From the NCBI GenBank assembly GCA_050261495.1, contig JBLNDI010000072.1, positions 1 to 53,942 on the forward strand: 53,942 nt of DNA, given 5' to 3'. Below, in pieces: positions 32,812 to 41,622 of this stretch. This DNA comes from JBMNKL01 sp050261495. Its GTDB lineage: Bacteria; Bacillota; Clostridia; Acetivibrionales; DTU013. Under the pieces are notes generated by a model, which did no database searches, was not told the origin of the DNA, and saw only the letters and a program-made list of their open reading frames with translations. Each line of letters begins with the position of its first letter. Position 1 is the first letter of the stretch. A program made the position numbers and the translations under genes.

Positions 32812-34008
32812 ATGGAAAATTTGCTCGAATTATTGCCGGAACTGTTGTCAAAAATGATAGCCGCCGTTATTACAAGCCTGTGCCACAACTGGCTGCCGTT
32901 AAGCCTGGCGATGTTAACGGCTGCTATAATGAAGGCGTATACCGACGCCGAAAAGCTCAAACAATCATTGTTGAAAAAGCCGAAGGTTTCAATACTGGCA
33001 AGTGTGACCGTGGGAGCATTCACACCGCTTTGCGCGTGCGGAACCATGGCTGTTATAATCGGTCTGCTGACCACTTCGCTTCCGTGGGGTCCTGTCATGG
33101 CTTTCCTGACATCCTCGCCGCTGATGAGCCCGGATGGATTCATACTGCTTGCAGGCGTTATCGGGTTCAGGTTTGCAATTGTAATGGCAGTGGCGTCTAT
33201 CGCAATTGGTCTTGGCTCAGGTTTTGCCACGCACATTATTGAAAAAAAGACTAATTTTTTGAAAGATCAGACGCGTTTTAGCGATAAGAAGCCGATTCAA
33301 TCATGCGGGTGCGCAGGCGAAGCAGTAAACCGAGCGCCTGTAACCGCAGGCATCGACCAATCTTGCGGGTGCGCCGGGGATAATATGATGCCGGTGCAAA
33401 ATTTGCAGCGTACGGACGTGGCGGCAGCCGATGCAATAAATTGCGGATGCGCGGGATCGGAACAGGTTGCGCTTCAATTCCAAGTGTGTGGGTGTGAAGG
33501 AGAAGATAAGGCCGATTCTAAGGGATTGAGTAAATGCGTCGGCGGGGAGAAACCGAGACTGACCGTCCCGGAACTGCTTAGGCGTCTAAAACTCAAGGAA
33601 GTGGCCGCAGCGTTTTGGAAAGTGGGTATAAGGCAGATACTGCTTTTTTATTCAATGTTTGTGGCAATTGGGTACTTAATAAACTATTTTATTCCGCAAT
33701 CGGCAATAATGGCCTTGTTCAGGCCGGACAGCATTTTCTCGGTGCCGCTTGCCTCATTGATCGGTCTTCCTCTTTACGTAACCGGCGAGTCGGCAATTCC
33801 GCTAATACAAGCGCTCCTAAAAGGCGGCGCGGGGGAAGGTTCCATGATGGCATTCCTGATAACAGGAGCGGCTACCAGCGCGTGGGTCATTGCCGGCATA
33901 ACAACGTTCATGAAAAGAAGGGCCATAATCCTGTATGTTTCCTATATTCTGGCCGGCGCGATAATCTTTGGTTATCTTTGCGACCTACTCGTTTTACTGG
34001 GAATATAG
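32812..34008 (+). CDS. Permease of the PF03773 (ArsP/SO_0444-like) type with a Cys-rich loop
   Basis: 398 aa, ATG 32812 (GAGAGGGG upstream). Two membrane halves (about residues 15-140 and 265-398) of the putative-permease family, with TPLCACGT (C74, C76) in a membrane-facing motif and LPLYVTGESAIPLIQ in the second half. The cytoplasmic loop between the halves holds four CGC(A/E)G motifs at Cys 165/167, 185/187, 211/213 and 226/228. Similar proteins export arsenicals or copper/zinc. The loop probably binds soft metal ions. Regulated by the adjacent ArsR protein by context. Confidence 0.85.
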   Translation: MENLLELLPELLSKMIAAVITSLCHNWLPLSLAMLTAAIMKAYTDAEKLKQSLLKKPKVSILASVTVGAFTPLCACGTMAVIIGLLTTSLPWGPVMAFLTSSPLMSPDGFILLAGVIGFRFAIVMAVASIAIGLGSGFATHIIEKKTNFLKDQTRFSDKKPIQSCGCAGEAVNRAPVTAGIDQSCGCAGDNMMPVQNLQRTDVAAADAINCGCAGSEQVALQFQVCGCEGEDKADSKGLSKCVGGEKPRLTVPELLRRLKLKEVAAAFWKVGIRQILLFYSMFVAIGYLINYFIPQSAIMALFRPDSIFSVPLASLIGLPLYVTGESAIPLIQALLKGGAGEGSMMAFLITGAATSAWVIAGITTFMKRRAIILYVSYILAGAIIFGYLCDLLVLLGI

Positions 34009-34084
34009 CCGCCGGGAAAACATAATCGTCTCAGCAGGGATTTGCGGGCCGGCGTTCGGGAGGCGATAGCTTAACCGGAGGATA

Positions 34085-34700
34085 AGATGGCTTGCATGCG
34101 GATGCGGGTAAAGGCATCGGATGAAATCTCCAAGCGACTCCAGCGCATATGCCCGTATAAGAACAAGCGGACACAGCACAAATCTGACATCAGGTTCCGT
34201 CATAGGCAGGCTGTAATGTTTTGACTCGTCCTCAAGCGGGCGCGGATGAATCGTTTGGATTGCATGCGGGTGCAGGTCAAGGCATCAGATGAAACCTCCG
34301 AGCGACTCCAACGCATATACCTGTAATTTGCTCGGCCGCTTCTAATATGACATCCATGTCATTGCCAGCTAAATCCGCCATCCAGGCGGATTTGCCTCAC
34401 CGTGATTTGGTATATGCGGGATTCGCTAAGTCGTTTCATCATATGCCTTGACCCACACCCACATGCAATCCGTGCAAACAGCCTGCTGTATTCCTTCACA
34501 TGATGTCTTAATTTGTGCTATGTCCGCTTGTTTATTCAGCTTTTTCTCATTCGTTTCATCATATGCCTTTACCCGCACCCGCATGCAAGCTCTAATGCAA
34601 ACACCTTGCAGCCATTTCTTCGCAGGATGTCTTAATTTGCGCTATGCTCACCCATCCTTGCAGCAGATTTCCTCAAAGTATGTCAAACCCCCGTCTCCCT
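34085..34700. repeat. Dispersed repeat family, locus C (inverted arrangement)
   Basis: Non-coding region 34009-34904. Two forward copies of the GCATGCGG.TGC.GGT block (34092-34126 and 34260-34293) face two reverse copies (34433-34469 and 34552-34588). The GTCTTAATTTG.GCTATG block appears at 34505-34522 and 34628-34645. The segment 34152-34253 matches the opposite strand of locus B. The right end (GTCAAACCCCCGTC near 34682) resembles that of locus B (GTCAAACCCCTGTC). The stretch 34700-34904 is otherwise unremarkable. Confidence 0.75.
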
Positions 34701-34904
34701 GTCCTACCCTGTCCCTCCTATTTTAAGGATTCTTGAGAGTTTTATCATGTTCTCCAATATTCCTGAGCAAAATGCCATCTCCCGCATATTGCCATGTTAT
34801 GACTTCCAACCTCTGACCCTCGGGCTCCGGCCTCCGACATCCGGCTTCTGACTTCCGAAAGGACGGAAACTGATGCAAAATTGCAAACCGCCCTATTGTT
34901 TATC

Positions 34905-34933
34905 TTGAAAAAACAGCGGTTAAAATGTATAGT
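34905..34933 (+). promoter_or_regulatory. Sigma-A promoter of metG
   Basis: TTGAAA (34905-34910), 17 bp, TATAGT (34928-34933), giving a leader of about 30 nt before ATG 34970. No T-box or SAM riboswitch fits in this space. Confidence 0.7.
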
Positions 34934-34969
34934 AATAGAAAAGCTTTTAGTATATGGTGGAGGATTAAG

Positions 34970-37018
34970 ATGGAGAAGAAAACGTTCTATATTACCACCC
35001 CGATATATTACCCCAGCGACAAGCTGCATATAGGCCATTCGTACTGCACTGTGGCCGCTGATGCGATTGCCAGGTATAAAAGGCTCAGAGGATATGACGT
35101 CATGTTTCTTACCGGAACGGACGAACATGGGCAGAAAATACAAAGAAAAGCCGAAGAGGCCGGTAAAACGCCGAAGGAATATGTGGACGAAATAGTGGCA
35201 GGCATAAAAGAGCTCTGGAAGCTTATGAAGATAACCAACGACAGGTTTATCAGGACGACCGACAAATATCACGAAGAAGCCGTCCAGAAAATATTCAAAA
35301 AGCTGTACGATTCCGGTGACATATACAAAAGCGAATATGAAGGCTGGTACTGCACTCCGTGCGAATCCTTCTGGACCAGGACCCAGCTCGTGGATGGCAA
35401 ATGTCCCGACTGCGGCAGGGATGTTGAGCTGACCAGGGAAGAAAGCTACTTTTTCAGACTCTCAAAGTACCAGGACAGACTTATCAGGCATATAGAGGAA
35501 AATCCCGAGTTTATACAGCCCGTGTCAAGGCAGAACGAAATGATTAATAATTTCCTGAAGCCGGGGCTGGAGGACCTGTGCGTATCGAGGACATCTTTCA
35601 ACTGGGGCATTCCCGTCACTTTCGACGAAAAGCACGTGATATATGTATGGATAGACGCGTTGTCCAACTATATAACCGCCTTGGGATACGGCTCGGATGA
35701 CGACTCAGCGTATAAAAAATTCTGGCCGGCCGATGTTCACCTGGTCGGGAAGGAAATAGTGCGTTTCCACACCATCATATGGCCCGCCATGCTGATGGCC
35801 CTTGGCGAACCGCTGCCCAGGCAGGTGTTCGGGCACGGCTGGCTGTTGCTGGAAGGCGGCAAGATGTCAAAATCCAAGGGGAACGTGGTCGACCCGGTTA
35901 TCCTGGTCAGAAAATACGGGTTGGACGCCGTCAGGTATTTCCTGCTCAGGGAAGTGCCGTTCGGTGCGGACGGCGTATTCTCAAACGAAGCGTTGATCCA
36001 GAGGATAAATTCCGACCTGGCCAACGACCTGGGCAACCTTGTCAGCAGGACAGTTGCAATGATTGACAGGTATTTCGGCGGCGTGCTTCCCGACAAGCGC
36101 GCCGGGGGCGAATTTGACGACGACCTGAAGTCGGTTTTCGAACAACTGCCCGGGAAAGTGGAGGAGCTTATGGACAGGCTCCAATTCAGCTCCGCGCTAA
36201 CAGAGATATGGAAAGCCATTTCAAGGGCAAATAAATATATAGATGAAACCATGCCGTGGATATTGGCGAAGTCCGACGAAAACAAGCCGAGGCTTGCCGC
36301 CGTTTTATACAACCTGGCGGAGAGCCTGCGCATCGTGTCGATACTTATACAGCCTTTCATGCCCGAGACGCCAGGGAAGATTTTTTATCAACTCGGCATT
36401 ACCGATACGGACGCATTCGCGTGGGATAATTCGAAAAAATGGGGGATTTACCCAACGGGCGCCAGGGTCAATAAAGGCGATGCGCTGTTCCCGAGGATCG
36501 ACATCAGGAAGGAGATGGAAGAACTCGAAAGCATGGCCTTGTCTTCGGCAAAAGGGCAAAGCGCCGCGGTGGAACCCGGTGCTGCAGATAAACCGGGCGC
36601 TGCAGGTAAGCCGGGCGCCGGCGGCACAAAGGCCGGAGAGAGCAAAGGGCAGGGCGCCAATCCCGGGGAGGTTTCCAAGGCCGAGGCTTCCGGCCTGATA
36701 ACAATCGACGATTTTGCCAGGCTGGATCTTCGCGTGGCGAAGGTATTGGAAGCCGAAAAAGTGGAGGGTTCGGAAAAGCTGCTTAAGCTGTCCGTGGAAA
36801 TCGGAAGCGAAAAGAGGCAGGTTGTTGCGGGCATAGCAAAGCATTATCAGCCTGAAAACCTGGTTGGCAAATTGGTGATAATCGTGGCCAACCTGAAACC
36901 TGCCAGGCTTAAAGGCATAGAATCGCAAGGCATGATACTTGCCGCGTCCGATGACGGAGGGTCGCTGTCTCTGCTGACGGTTGACGGTCCTGTCGGCAGC
37001 GGATCCAAGGTCAGGTAA
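34970..37018 (+). CDS. metG: Methionine-tRNA ligase
   Basis: 682 aa, ATG 34970 behind GGAGGATT. Class I synthetase: HIGH-type motif LHIGHSY near residue 20, zinc knuckle CTPCESFWT...CPDCGRD, KMSKSKGN near 299, anticodon-binding helices (about 390-520) and a C-terminal tRNA-binding (EMAP/Trbp111-like) domain from about 580 (FARLDLRVAKVLEAEKVEGSEKLLKL). The two are joined by an unusually Gly/Ala/Pro/Lys-rich linker of about 40 residues made of near-repeats of KPGAAG. Next to tatD as in Bacillus. Confidence 0.97.
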   Translation: MEKKTFYITTPIYYPSDKLHIGHSYCTVAADAIARYKRLRGYDVMFLTGTDEHGQKIQRKAEEAGKTPKEYVDEIVAGIKELWKLMKITNDRFIRTTDKYHEEAVQKIFKKLYDSGDIYKSEYEGWYCTPCESFWTRTQLVDGKCPDCGRDVELTREESYFFRLSKYQDRLIRHIEENPEFIQPVSRQNEMINNFLKPGLEDLCVSRTSFNWGIPVTFDEKHVIYVWIDALSNYITALGYGSDDDSAYKKFWPADVHLVGKEIVRFHTIIWPAMLMALGEPLPRQVFGHGWLLLEGGKMSKSKGNVVDPVILVRKYGLDAVRYFLLREVPFGADGVFSNEALIQRINSDLANDLGNLVSRTVAMIDRYFGGVLPDKRAGGEFDDDLKSVFEQLPGKVEELMDRLQFSSALTEIWKAISRANKYIDETMPWILAKSDENKPRLAAVLYNLAESLRIVSILIQPFMPETPGKIFYQLGITDTDAFAWDNSKKWGIYPTGARVNKGDALFPRIDIRKEMEELESMALSSAKGQSAAVEPGAADKPGAAGKPGAGGTKAGESKGQGANPGEVSKAEASGLITIDDFARLDLRVAKVLEAEKVEGSEKLLKLSVEIGSEKRQVVAGIAKHYQPENLVGKLVIIVANLKPARLKGIESQGMILAASDDGGSLSLLTVDGPVGSGSKVR

Positions 37019-37040
37019 ATAAGGGATCTCTTGTATCTTG

Positions 37041-37069
37041 TTGCAGTAATGGTAATTTTCATATATAAT
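37041..37069 (+). promoter_or_regulatory. Sigma-A promoter of tatD
   Basis: TTGCAG (37041-37046), 17 bp, TATAAT (37064-37069), directly after metG. The leader contains GCACCCG (37083-37089) and CGGGTGC (37110-37116), a 7-bp stem followed by TTTAAG, which may be a weak terminator or an attenuator-like hairpin. Confidence 0.7.
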
Positions 37070-37169
37070 TAAATTATTGAGTGCACCCGGTTGAGTTTCT
37101 CGCGAAAAACGGGTGCTTTAAGCTTGCAAAGCGCAAATTCAGCCTTGAGAGAATTTCGTGAGGTGCATC

Positions 37170-37937
37170 ATGCTTTTTGACTCTCATGCCCATTATAATG
37201 ACGCGCTGTTCAACCCCGACCGGATGAAATCGATCGAAAACGCGAAGCAAAACGGGGTCGTGCATATAATCACGGTTTCTTGTGATATTGCCTCCTCGAT
37301 AGAAAATATCACACTTGCCCAGAACAACGATATTTTTCATGCAGCCGTTGGTGTACACCCTAACAATGTTATTGATCTGAACAATAATATAATATCAGCC
37401 CTGACCGAATTTGCATCCTACCGGGAAGTAGTGGCGATCGGCGAGACAGGGCTCGATTATTTTTATGATAATTCTCCCCGTGAAGTGCAAAAAATCTGGT
37501 TTGCCAAGCACATATCCCTTGCAAGGTCGGTTAAGCTGCCGCTTATAATCCACAACAGGGAAGCCCATGAAGATATGCTGAATATGCTTAAAAGTGAAAA
37601 GGCGTACGAGGTGGGCGGCGTGATGCACTGCTTTTCAGGCAGCGTGGAGATGGCAAGGGAAGTAATGAACCTTGGTTTTCTCATATCATTTGCAGGACCG
37701 GTTACATTTAAAAATGCGAATAAATTGCTGGAAGTCGCGCGTTTTGTTCCTGACGACATGCTGCTGATAGAGACCGATTCACCTGACCTTGCGCCGGAGC
37801 CCGTCAGGGGCAAAAGGAACGAATCGGCCAATGTCAGGTTTATTGCCGAAAAATTAGCTAAGATTAGAGGCAAATCTTTTGAATATATTGCGGAAATTAC
37901 TACTTCCAACGCAAAGAGACTATTCGGCATCGAATAA
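37170..37937 (+). CDS. tatD: TatD-family metal-dependent DNase (YabD/DayD-like)
   Basis: 255 aa from ATG 37170 (GAGGTG upstream), the same length as Bacillus YabD; GTG 37158 is an alternative. TIM-barrel metallo-hydrolase: FDSHAHYND (metal His pair), HAAVGVHPNN, AIGETGLDYFYD, LIIHNREAHED, GVMHCFSGS and LIETDSPDLAPEP with the last metal Asp. Such enzymes hydrolyse DNA or D-aminoacyl-tRNA. The conserved metG-tatD order supports the call. Confidence 0.93.
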   Translation: MLFDSHAHYNDALFNPDRMKSIENAKQNGVVHIITVSCDIASSIENITLAQNNDIFHAAVGVHPNNVIDLNNNIISALTEFASYREVVAIGETGLDYFYDNSPREVQKIWFAKHISLARSVKLPLIIHNREAHEDMLNMLKSEKAYEVGGVMHCFSGSVEMAREVMNLGFLISFAGPVTFKNANKLLEVARFVPDDMLLIETDSPDLAPEPVRGKRNESANVRFIAEKLAKIRGKSFEYIAEITTSNAKRLFGIE

Positions 37938-37960
37938 CAAGATGGAACCGGTGGTGTGTT

Positions 37961-38656
37961 ATGAAAAAGTTTATCCTCGTGATGGTTTTCGTGTGTATTA
38001 GCGCTCTTTTCATTGCATTTAACTACTTGTTATGGGACAGGGAGAGCAAAATAGCGGAGATAAAAAACCTGGAATATACAAATGCAAGCAACAGCGCCAG
38101 CATAAGCGTCCAAAAAAGGGAGATAAACGCACTGGAAAGCGAGATTGCGAGGCTTTCGGAGCAGATTAACCAGTTAAAAAGTGAAAAGAGGCAGCTTGAT
38201 GATGAAAAAAACGGGCTGATTGCTAATTTAAACGAAAAGGAAAAGGAACTGAGTGAAAAAATTAGCTTTATCAATATAATAAAAAACCATGTAAATATTG
38301 ATATTATTTCACAGCCGGTGGTCAAATGGGTGGAAGCCATGAACAACGGCAATCTTGAAGAAGCTTACGAGTTGGAATACGCAAACGTGCCGGCAAACGA
38401 CAGGCCGGTTTCTCTCGACGCCTATATCGAAAGCATGAAAGACACCATAAAAAGGATAGATATCACCGACATAAAGGTGGATAAGCTCAGAGGAGCAGGA
38501 AATGGGGAAATTTACCTGGATGTCGGCATGGACGTCAAGCTGGCCGATGGTGTCGAACAGGCGCGGTTTTCCGCGGGCAAGAATGAAATATATGTCAGGA
38601 TTGACTATTCCGGCGATAAAAAGGAGTTCGTGATTTCAGCATTAATAATTGAATAA
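37961..38656 (+). CDS. Membrane-anchored coiled-coil protein
   Basis: 231 aa, ATG 37961. An N-terminal helix (about 4-24) is a signal anchor or uncleaved signal. Residues 45-110 form a long heptad-like coiled coil (KREINALESEIARLSEQINQ and onward). The C-terminal 100 residues are a globular domain with WVEAMNNGNLEEAYELEY, reminiscent of NTF2-like/DUF4878-type lipoprotein or envelope domains. No catalytic motif. Probably extracytoplasmic. Family not recognised with confidence. Confidence 0.7.
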   Translation: MKKFILVMVFVCISALFIAFNYLLWDRESKIAEIKNLEYTNASNSASISVQKREINALESEIARLSEQINQLKSEKRQLDDEKNGLIANLNEKEKELSEKISFINIIKNHVNIDIISQPVVKWVEAMNNGNLEEAYELEYANVPANDRPVSLDAYIESMKDTIKRIDITDIKVDKLRGAGNGEIYLDVGMDVKLADGVEQARFSAGKNEIYVRIDYSGDKKEFVISALIIE

Positions 38657-38758
38657 GAACGACTTAACATAAAATATAATCACATAATATCCCACCCTTC
38701 ATATAATGATAATGAAGCAGCAATTTGCTTATATCTTGCGAGCCGGAGGAATTATTAT

Positions 38759-39226
38759 ATGAAGGAAGAAATTAAAATAAAAGATAAAACTGTCACAGAG
38801 CCGGCCGGTACCATGCCAAAGGTGGGCGCCATGCAGAACATGCAGGCTGTTCCGGGCACTTTGCCGGCACAGAACATCAAGAATGCACCCCCAGTCCAAG
38901 CCGAGGCAAATATTTTGCCGGTACAACCCGGCCCATCGGGCGTTATGCCTTCCATGGCAGGTCAGGCGCCAATTATATGCTGTCCTTATCTCATGAATAT
39001 GCAGTGTCCCATGATGCATTCAATGAATATGGGAATGATGAATAGCATGATGAATAGCATGATGTTCCCCGGAGTTGGTCCGATGACCGGCAATATTGGG
39101 CCTATGACCGGGAACATGGGCATGATGCCCGAAGCCGCCAATGTTGGGATGAATATGCTTCCGCAAACGGCTGCCATGCCGTCTGCCCTGAATAACCCGT
39201 ATTTTCCGATGGGCGGCATGTATTAG
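38759..39226 (+). CDS. Met/Pro/Gly/Asn-rich small protein, possibly spore-coat type
   Basis: 155 aa, ATG 38759 behind GGAGGAAT. Residues 1-70 are Pro/Ala/Gln-rich and polar. Residues 79-133 hold 19 methionines, with MM pairs, NSMMNSMM, two PMTGN repeats and a CC (C74, C75) plus MQCPMMH. There is no signal peptide or membrane helix. Met-, Pro- and Gly-rich low-complexity proteins are common in clostridial spore coats, and methionine clusters can bind Cu(I); both roles are inferences. A terminator follows. Confidence 0.65.
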   Translation: MKEEIKIKDKTVTEPAGTMPKVGAMQNMQAVPGTLPAQNIKNAPPVQAEANILPVQPGPSGVMPSMAGQAPIICCPYLMNMQCPMMHSMNMGMMNSMMNSMMFPGVGPMTGNIGPMTGNMGMMPEAANVGMNMLPQTAAMPSALNNPYFPMGGMY

Positions 39227-39277
39227 CAAATACGAATAAAATGCTTCCTGTTGAATATACTCTCAAGTTCTTCAATG

Positions 39278-39300
39278 ACCGCCCCAGGGGCGGTTCTCTT
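39278..39300 (+). terminator. Terminator after the Met-rich gene
   Basis: ACCGCCCC (39278-39285) and GGGGCGGT (39287-39294) form a compact G+C-rich stem followed by TCTCTT. The remaining 280 bp to manC hold no feature I can support; a promoter for manC is expected there but no good -35/-10 pair was found. Confidence 0.7.
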
Positions 39301-39581
39301 ATTTATAAGAATCATCGACGTTTCCTTTGTTCATACAGAGAAATTCAGTTTCCATAATCAGTTACATTGCATGGAGACACGGCTATTCCCGGTGGGAGGA
39401 ATCCCGGCTGCATGCATTTTCGGGCTTGCAGGCTCCAGGAACTTTTTTTGCAGGAACCTGATTGATTCAATTTACATAATATAAAATATGGTTTATGTCT
39501 CAAGACGTGCAAAGATCAGTTTTTGTACCTGGATGATAAATCCTGCGAGCAAAGAATGTATTTGTTAAGGAGTGCAAGAAT

Positions 39582-40655
39582 ATGCAGAAGTATGCCGTAC
39601 TCATGGCAGGAGGTTCGGGAACGAGGCTTTGGCCGCTTTCAAAGGAAGCCAGGCCGAAACAGTTCATTCCCATAGAGGATGACAATTCCATGCTGGTTCA
39701 GACCATTAAACGCTTATGCAAGGTTGTTCAACCGGAGCAATGCTTTATCGTAACAAGCCGGCTTTTATCGGATATTACAAGAAAGACGGCGGGTGGCTGC
39801 ATCCCGGAGGCGAATATCATAGCGGAGCCTGACAGGAAAAACACCGCCGCGTGCATCGCCTACGCAACGCTTTTACTACGGAAAAAGTACAAGGAAGGGG
39901 TCCTTTGCTTTGTGCCTGCGGACGGATATGTAAAAGATACGGAAAGCTACGCGGAAGCTTTGCAACTGGCGTTCGAAACTGCCGAACGTTCCGGCGGCCT
40001 GGTCATTATCGGAGTCAAACCCGCTTATCCCGCAACCGGATATGGCTATATCCATGTTGAACCTGCGGCAATTGCTAATGTGAAAATATCACCGGTTTTG
40101 AATTTCATTGAGAAACCGGCCCCGGAACTGGCCCAGGAGCTTGTCCGTTCGGATGATTACCTGTGGAACTGCGGGATCGTGGTCGGCACGATGGACGCCA
40201 TTTTAAAAAATATAAAAGAATACATTCCGGAACATTACCATAAGCTTTCGGATGCATTGGAAAAGGGGGAGGACGAAGCGGCCGGCCCCATTGAAGATGC
40301 TTACCGCAAGCTGCAAAACATTTCCTTCGACAACGGTGTGCTTGAAAAATGCGCTTCCTCGCTGTATGCCGTGAGGGCATCCTTTGACTGGGACGATATC
40401 GGCAGCATCGACGCCCTGGCTAAAACGCTGGAACCTGACTCCGAGGGCAACCGGGTAAAAGGACGCCATATCGGGATCAATACGACGAATTCCGTTATTT
40501 ACGGGAAGGATAGCGCCATTTGCACGATTGATGTCGATAATATGATCGTGGTCGGTACAAAGGACGAAGTGCTGGTTTGCCCCAGGAATAAATCCCAGAA
40601 GATAAAAATCCTTGTGGAAAAGCTAAAACAGCAAGGCCATGGAGATCTTCTCTGA
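39582..40655 (+). CDS. manC: Mannose-1-phosphate guanylyltransferase
   Basis: 357 aa, ATG 39582 (AAGGAGTG upstream). Makes GDP-mannose from mannose-1-phosphate and GTP. Landmarks: MAGGSGTRLWPLSKEARPKQFI nucleotide-binding loop, EPDRKNTAACIAYA, VPADGYVKD, FIEKPAPELA, WNCGIVVGTMDAIL and WDDIGSIDALAK. Length is that of the short form without the phosphomannose isomerase domain. It heads the glycosylation cluster and, with Gmd and Fcl further on, supplies GDP-L-fucose. The first transferase gene starts 27 nt later. Confidence 0.95.
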   Translation: MQKYAVLMAGGSGTRLWPLSKEARPKQFIPIEDDNSMLVQTIKRLCKVVQPEQCFIVTSRLLSDITRKTAGGCIPEANIIAEPDRKNTAACIAYATLLLRKKYKEGVLCFVPADGYVKDTESYAEALQLAFETAERSGGLVIIGVKPAYPATGYGYIHVEPAAIANVKISPVLNFIEKPAPELAQELVRSDDYLWNCGIVVGTMDAILKNIKEYIPEHYHKLSDALEKGEDEAAGPIEDAYRKLQNISFDNGVLEKCASSLYAVRASFDWDDIGSIDALAKTLEPDSEGNRVKGRHIGINTTNSVIYGKDSAICTIDVDNMIVVGTKDEVLVCPRNKSQKIKILVEKLKQQGHGDLL

Positions 40656-40682
40656 GGACCGGGCCGTACGGGTGGGAACCTG

Positions 40683-41603
40683 ATGACAAAAAAGAAGTTC
40701 TTGCTGATAAGAGAAATAGCTGCGGGGTTGTGGAATGAAATGCACCATGTTCTGACCCAACTGCTTGCCGCGGAAATCCTTAAAAGGATACCGGTGGTTT
40801 ACTGGGGGAAAGGCAGCCTGTATGCCTCTTCCGACGGCTCGAACGCATTCGGGCAGTTTTTTCAGCCGGTATCGGGCTATAGCGCGCAAGACCTGGCGAA
40901 GGAAGAATTCTCTTTTTATCCGAAACGATGGAACGCCTCGAACATCCTTCTGCCAAATACGCATGCAAACGGGGATGAAGGGCAGGGATCGGATTATCCT
41001 GCGTTGTGCGAAGCAGATGTTTTTGTCAGTGATAACTATATCGACGTGGAAAAAATCATCCCCTTGATGCCGGAAGAGTATCCGCTTTATGGGCTGAACC
41101 GCAGGGAATTGTTCTACCGGCTGATGCAAAAATACATCCGCCTTCAAAAAGAGGCGCAGGCTTTTATTGATGCTTTCTACGATGAGAACATGAAGGGCGC
41201 CGCTTTTTTGGCGGTACATATGCGAAGCAGCGATAAAATTGCGGAAGTAAAACACCTGCATGAGTTAAACAGCCGGTATGCCCCGGAGATAGAAAAGGTT
41301 CTCAGGGCTAATCCCGGCATACGGATATTTTTTATGACGGATTGCATTGAAATCCTGGAAGAGTACAAGAAAAGGTATGGAGATATTTTAATCCATACCG
41401 ACTGCAGGAGGGTCCACAGGGACGGGCAGGGGGTCCATTTCCAGGAATGCCCTGATAACAAGCGAAAGGGGTTTGAAATAATCCGTGACACATGGCTTGC
41501 CGCAAGGTGCGACTTTTTTATCGGTAATGGTTATTCAAACGTATCCATGGCAATCAGCGAGCTAAAGAACTGGGAGAATGACAGGATCAAGCTTTTATAT
41601 TAA
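40683..41603 (+). CDS. Fucosyltransferase-like protein, paralogue 1
   Basis: 306 aa, ATG 40683. One of four related proteins in this cluster. Shared plan: N-terminal LLIRE..G.WNE..HVLTQLLAAEI..RIPVVYWG, a middle region, the motif VHMRSSDK (H179, R181, D184) that matches the HxRxxD signature of NodZ/FUT8/POFUT-type fucosyltransferases, and a C-terminal RKGFEIIRDTWLAARCDFFIGNGYSNVS block resembling the donor-binding part. GDP-fucose genes in the same cluster support a fucosyltransferase. Soluble, no signal. E1 alpha follows after 19 nt. Confidence 0.75.
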   Translation: MTKKKFLLIREIAAGLWNEMHHVLTQLLAAEILKRIPVVYWGKGSLYASSDGSNAFGQFFQPVSGYSAQDLAKEEFSFYPKRWNASNILLPNTHANGDEGQGSDYPALCEADVFVSDNYIDVEKIIPLMPEEYPLYGLNRRELFYRLMQKYIRLQKEAQAFIDAFYDENMKGAAFLAVHMRSSDKIAEVKHLHELNSRYAPEIEKVLRANPGIRIFFMTDCIEILEEYKKRYGDILIHTDCRRVHRDGQGVHFQECPDNKRKGFEIIRDTWLAARCDFFIGNGYSNVSMAISELKNWENDRIKLLY

Positions 41604-41622
41604 CCAAAGGAGGCGATGAAAT

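Noticed and set aside
34085..34700. CRISPR-like repetition
   Set aside because: Repeats are long, imperfect, on both strands and without regular spacers or cas genes.
34700..34969. T-box or SAM riboswitch before metG
   Set aside because: The mapped promoter leaves only about 30 nt of leader, too short for either.
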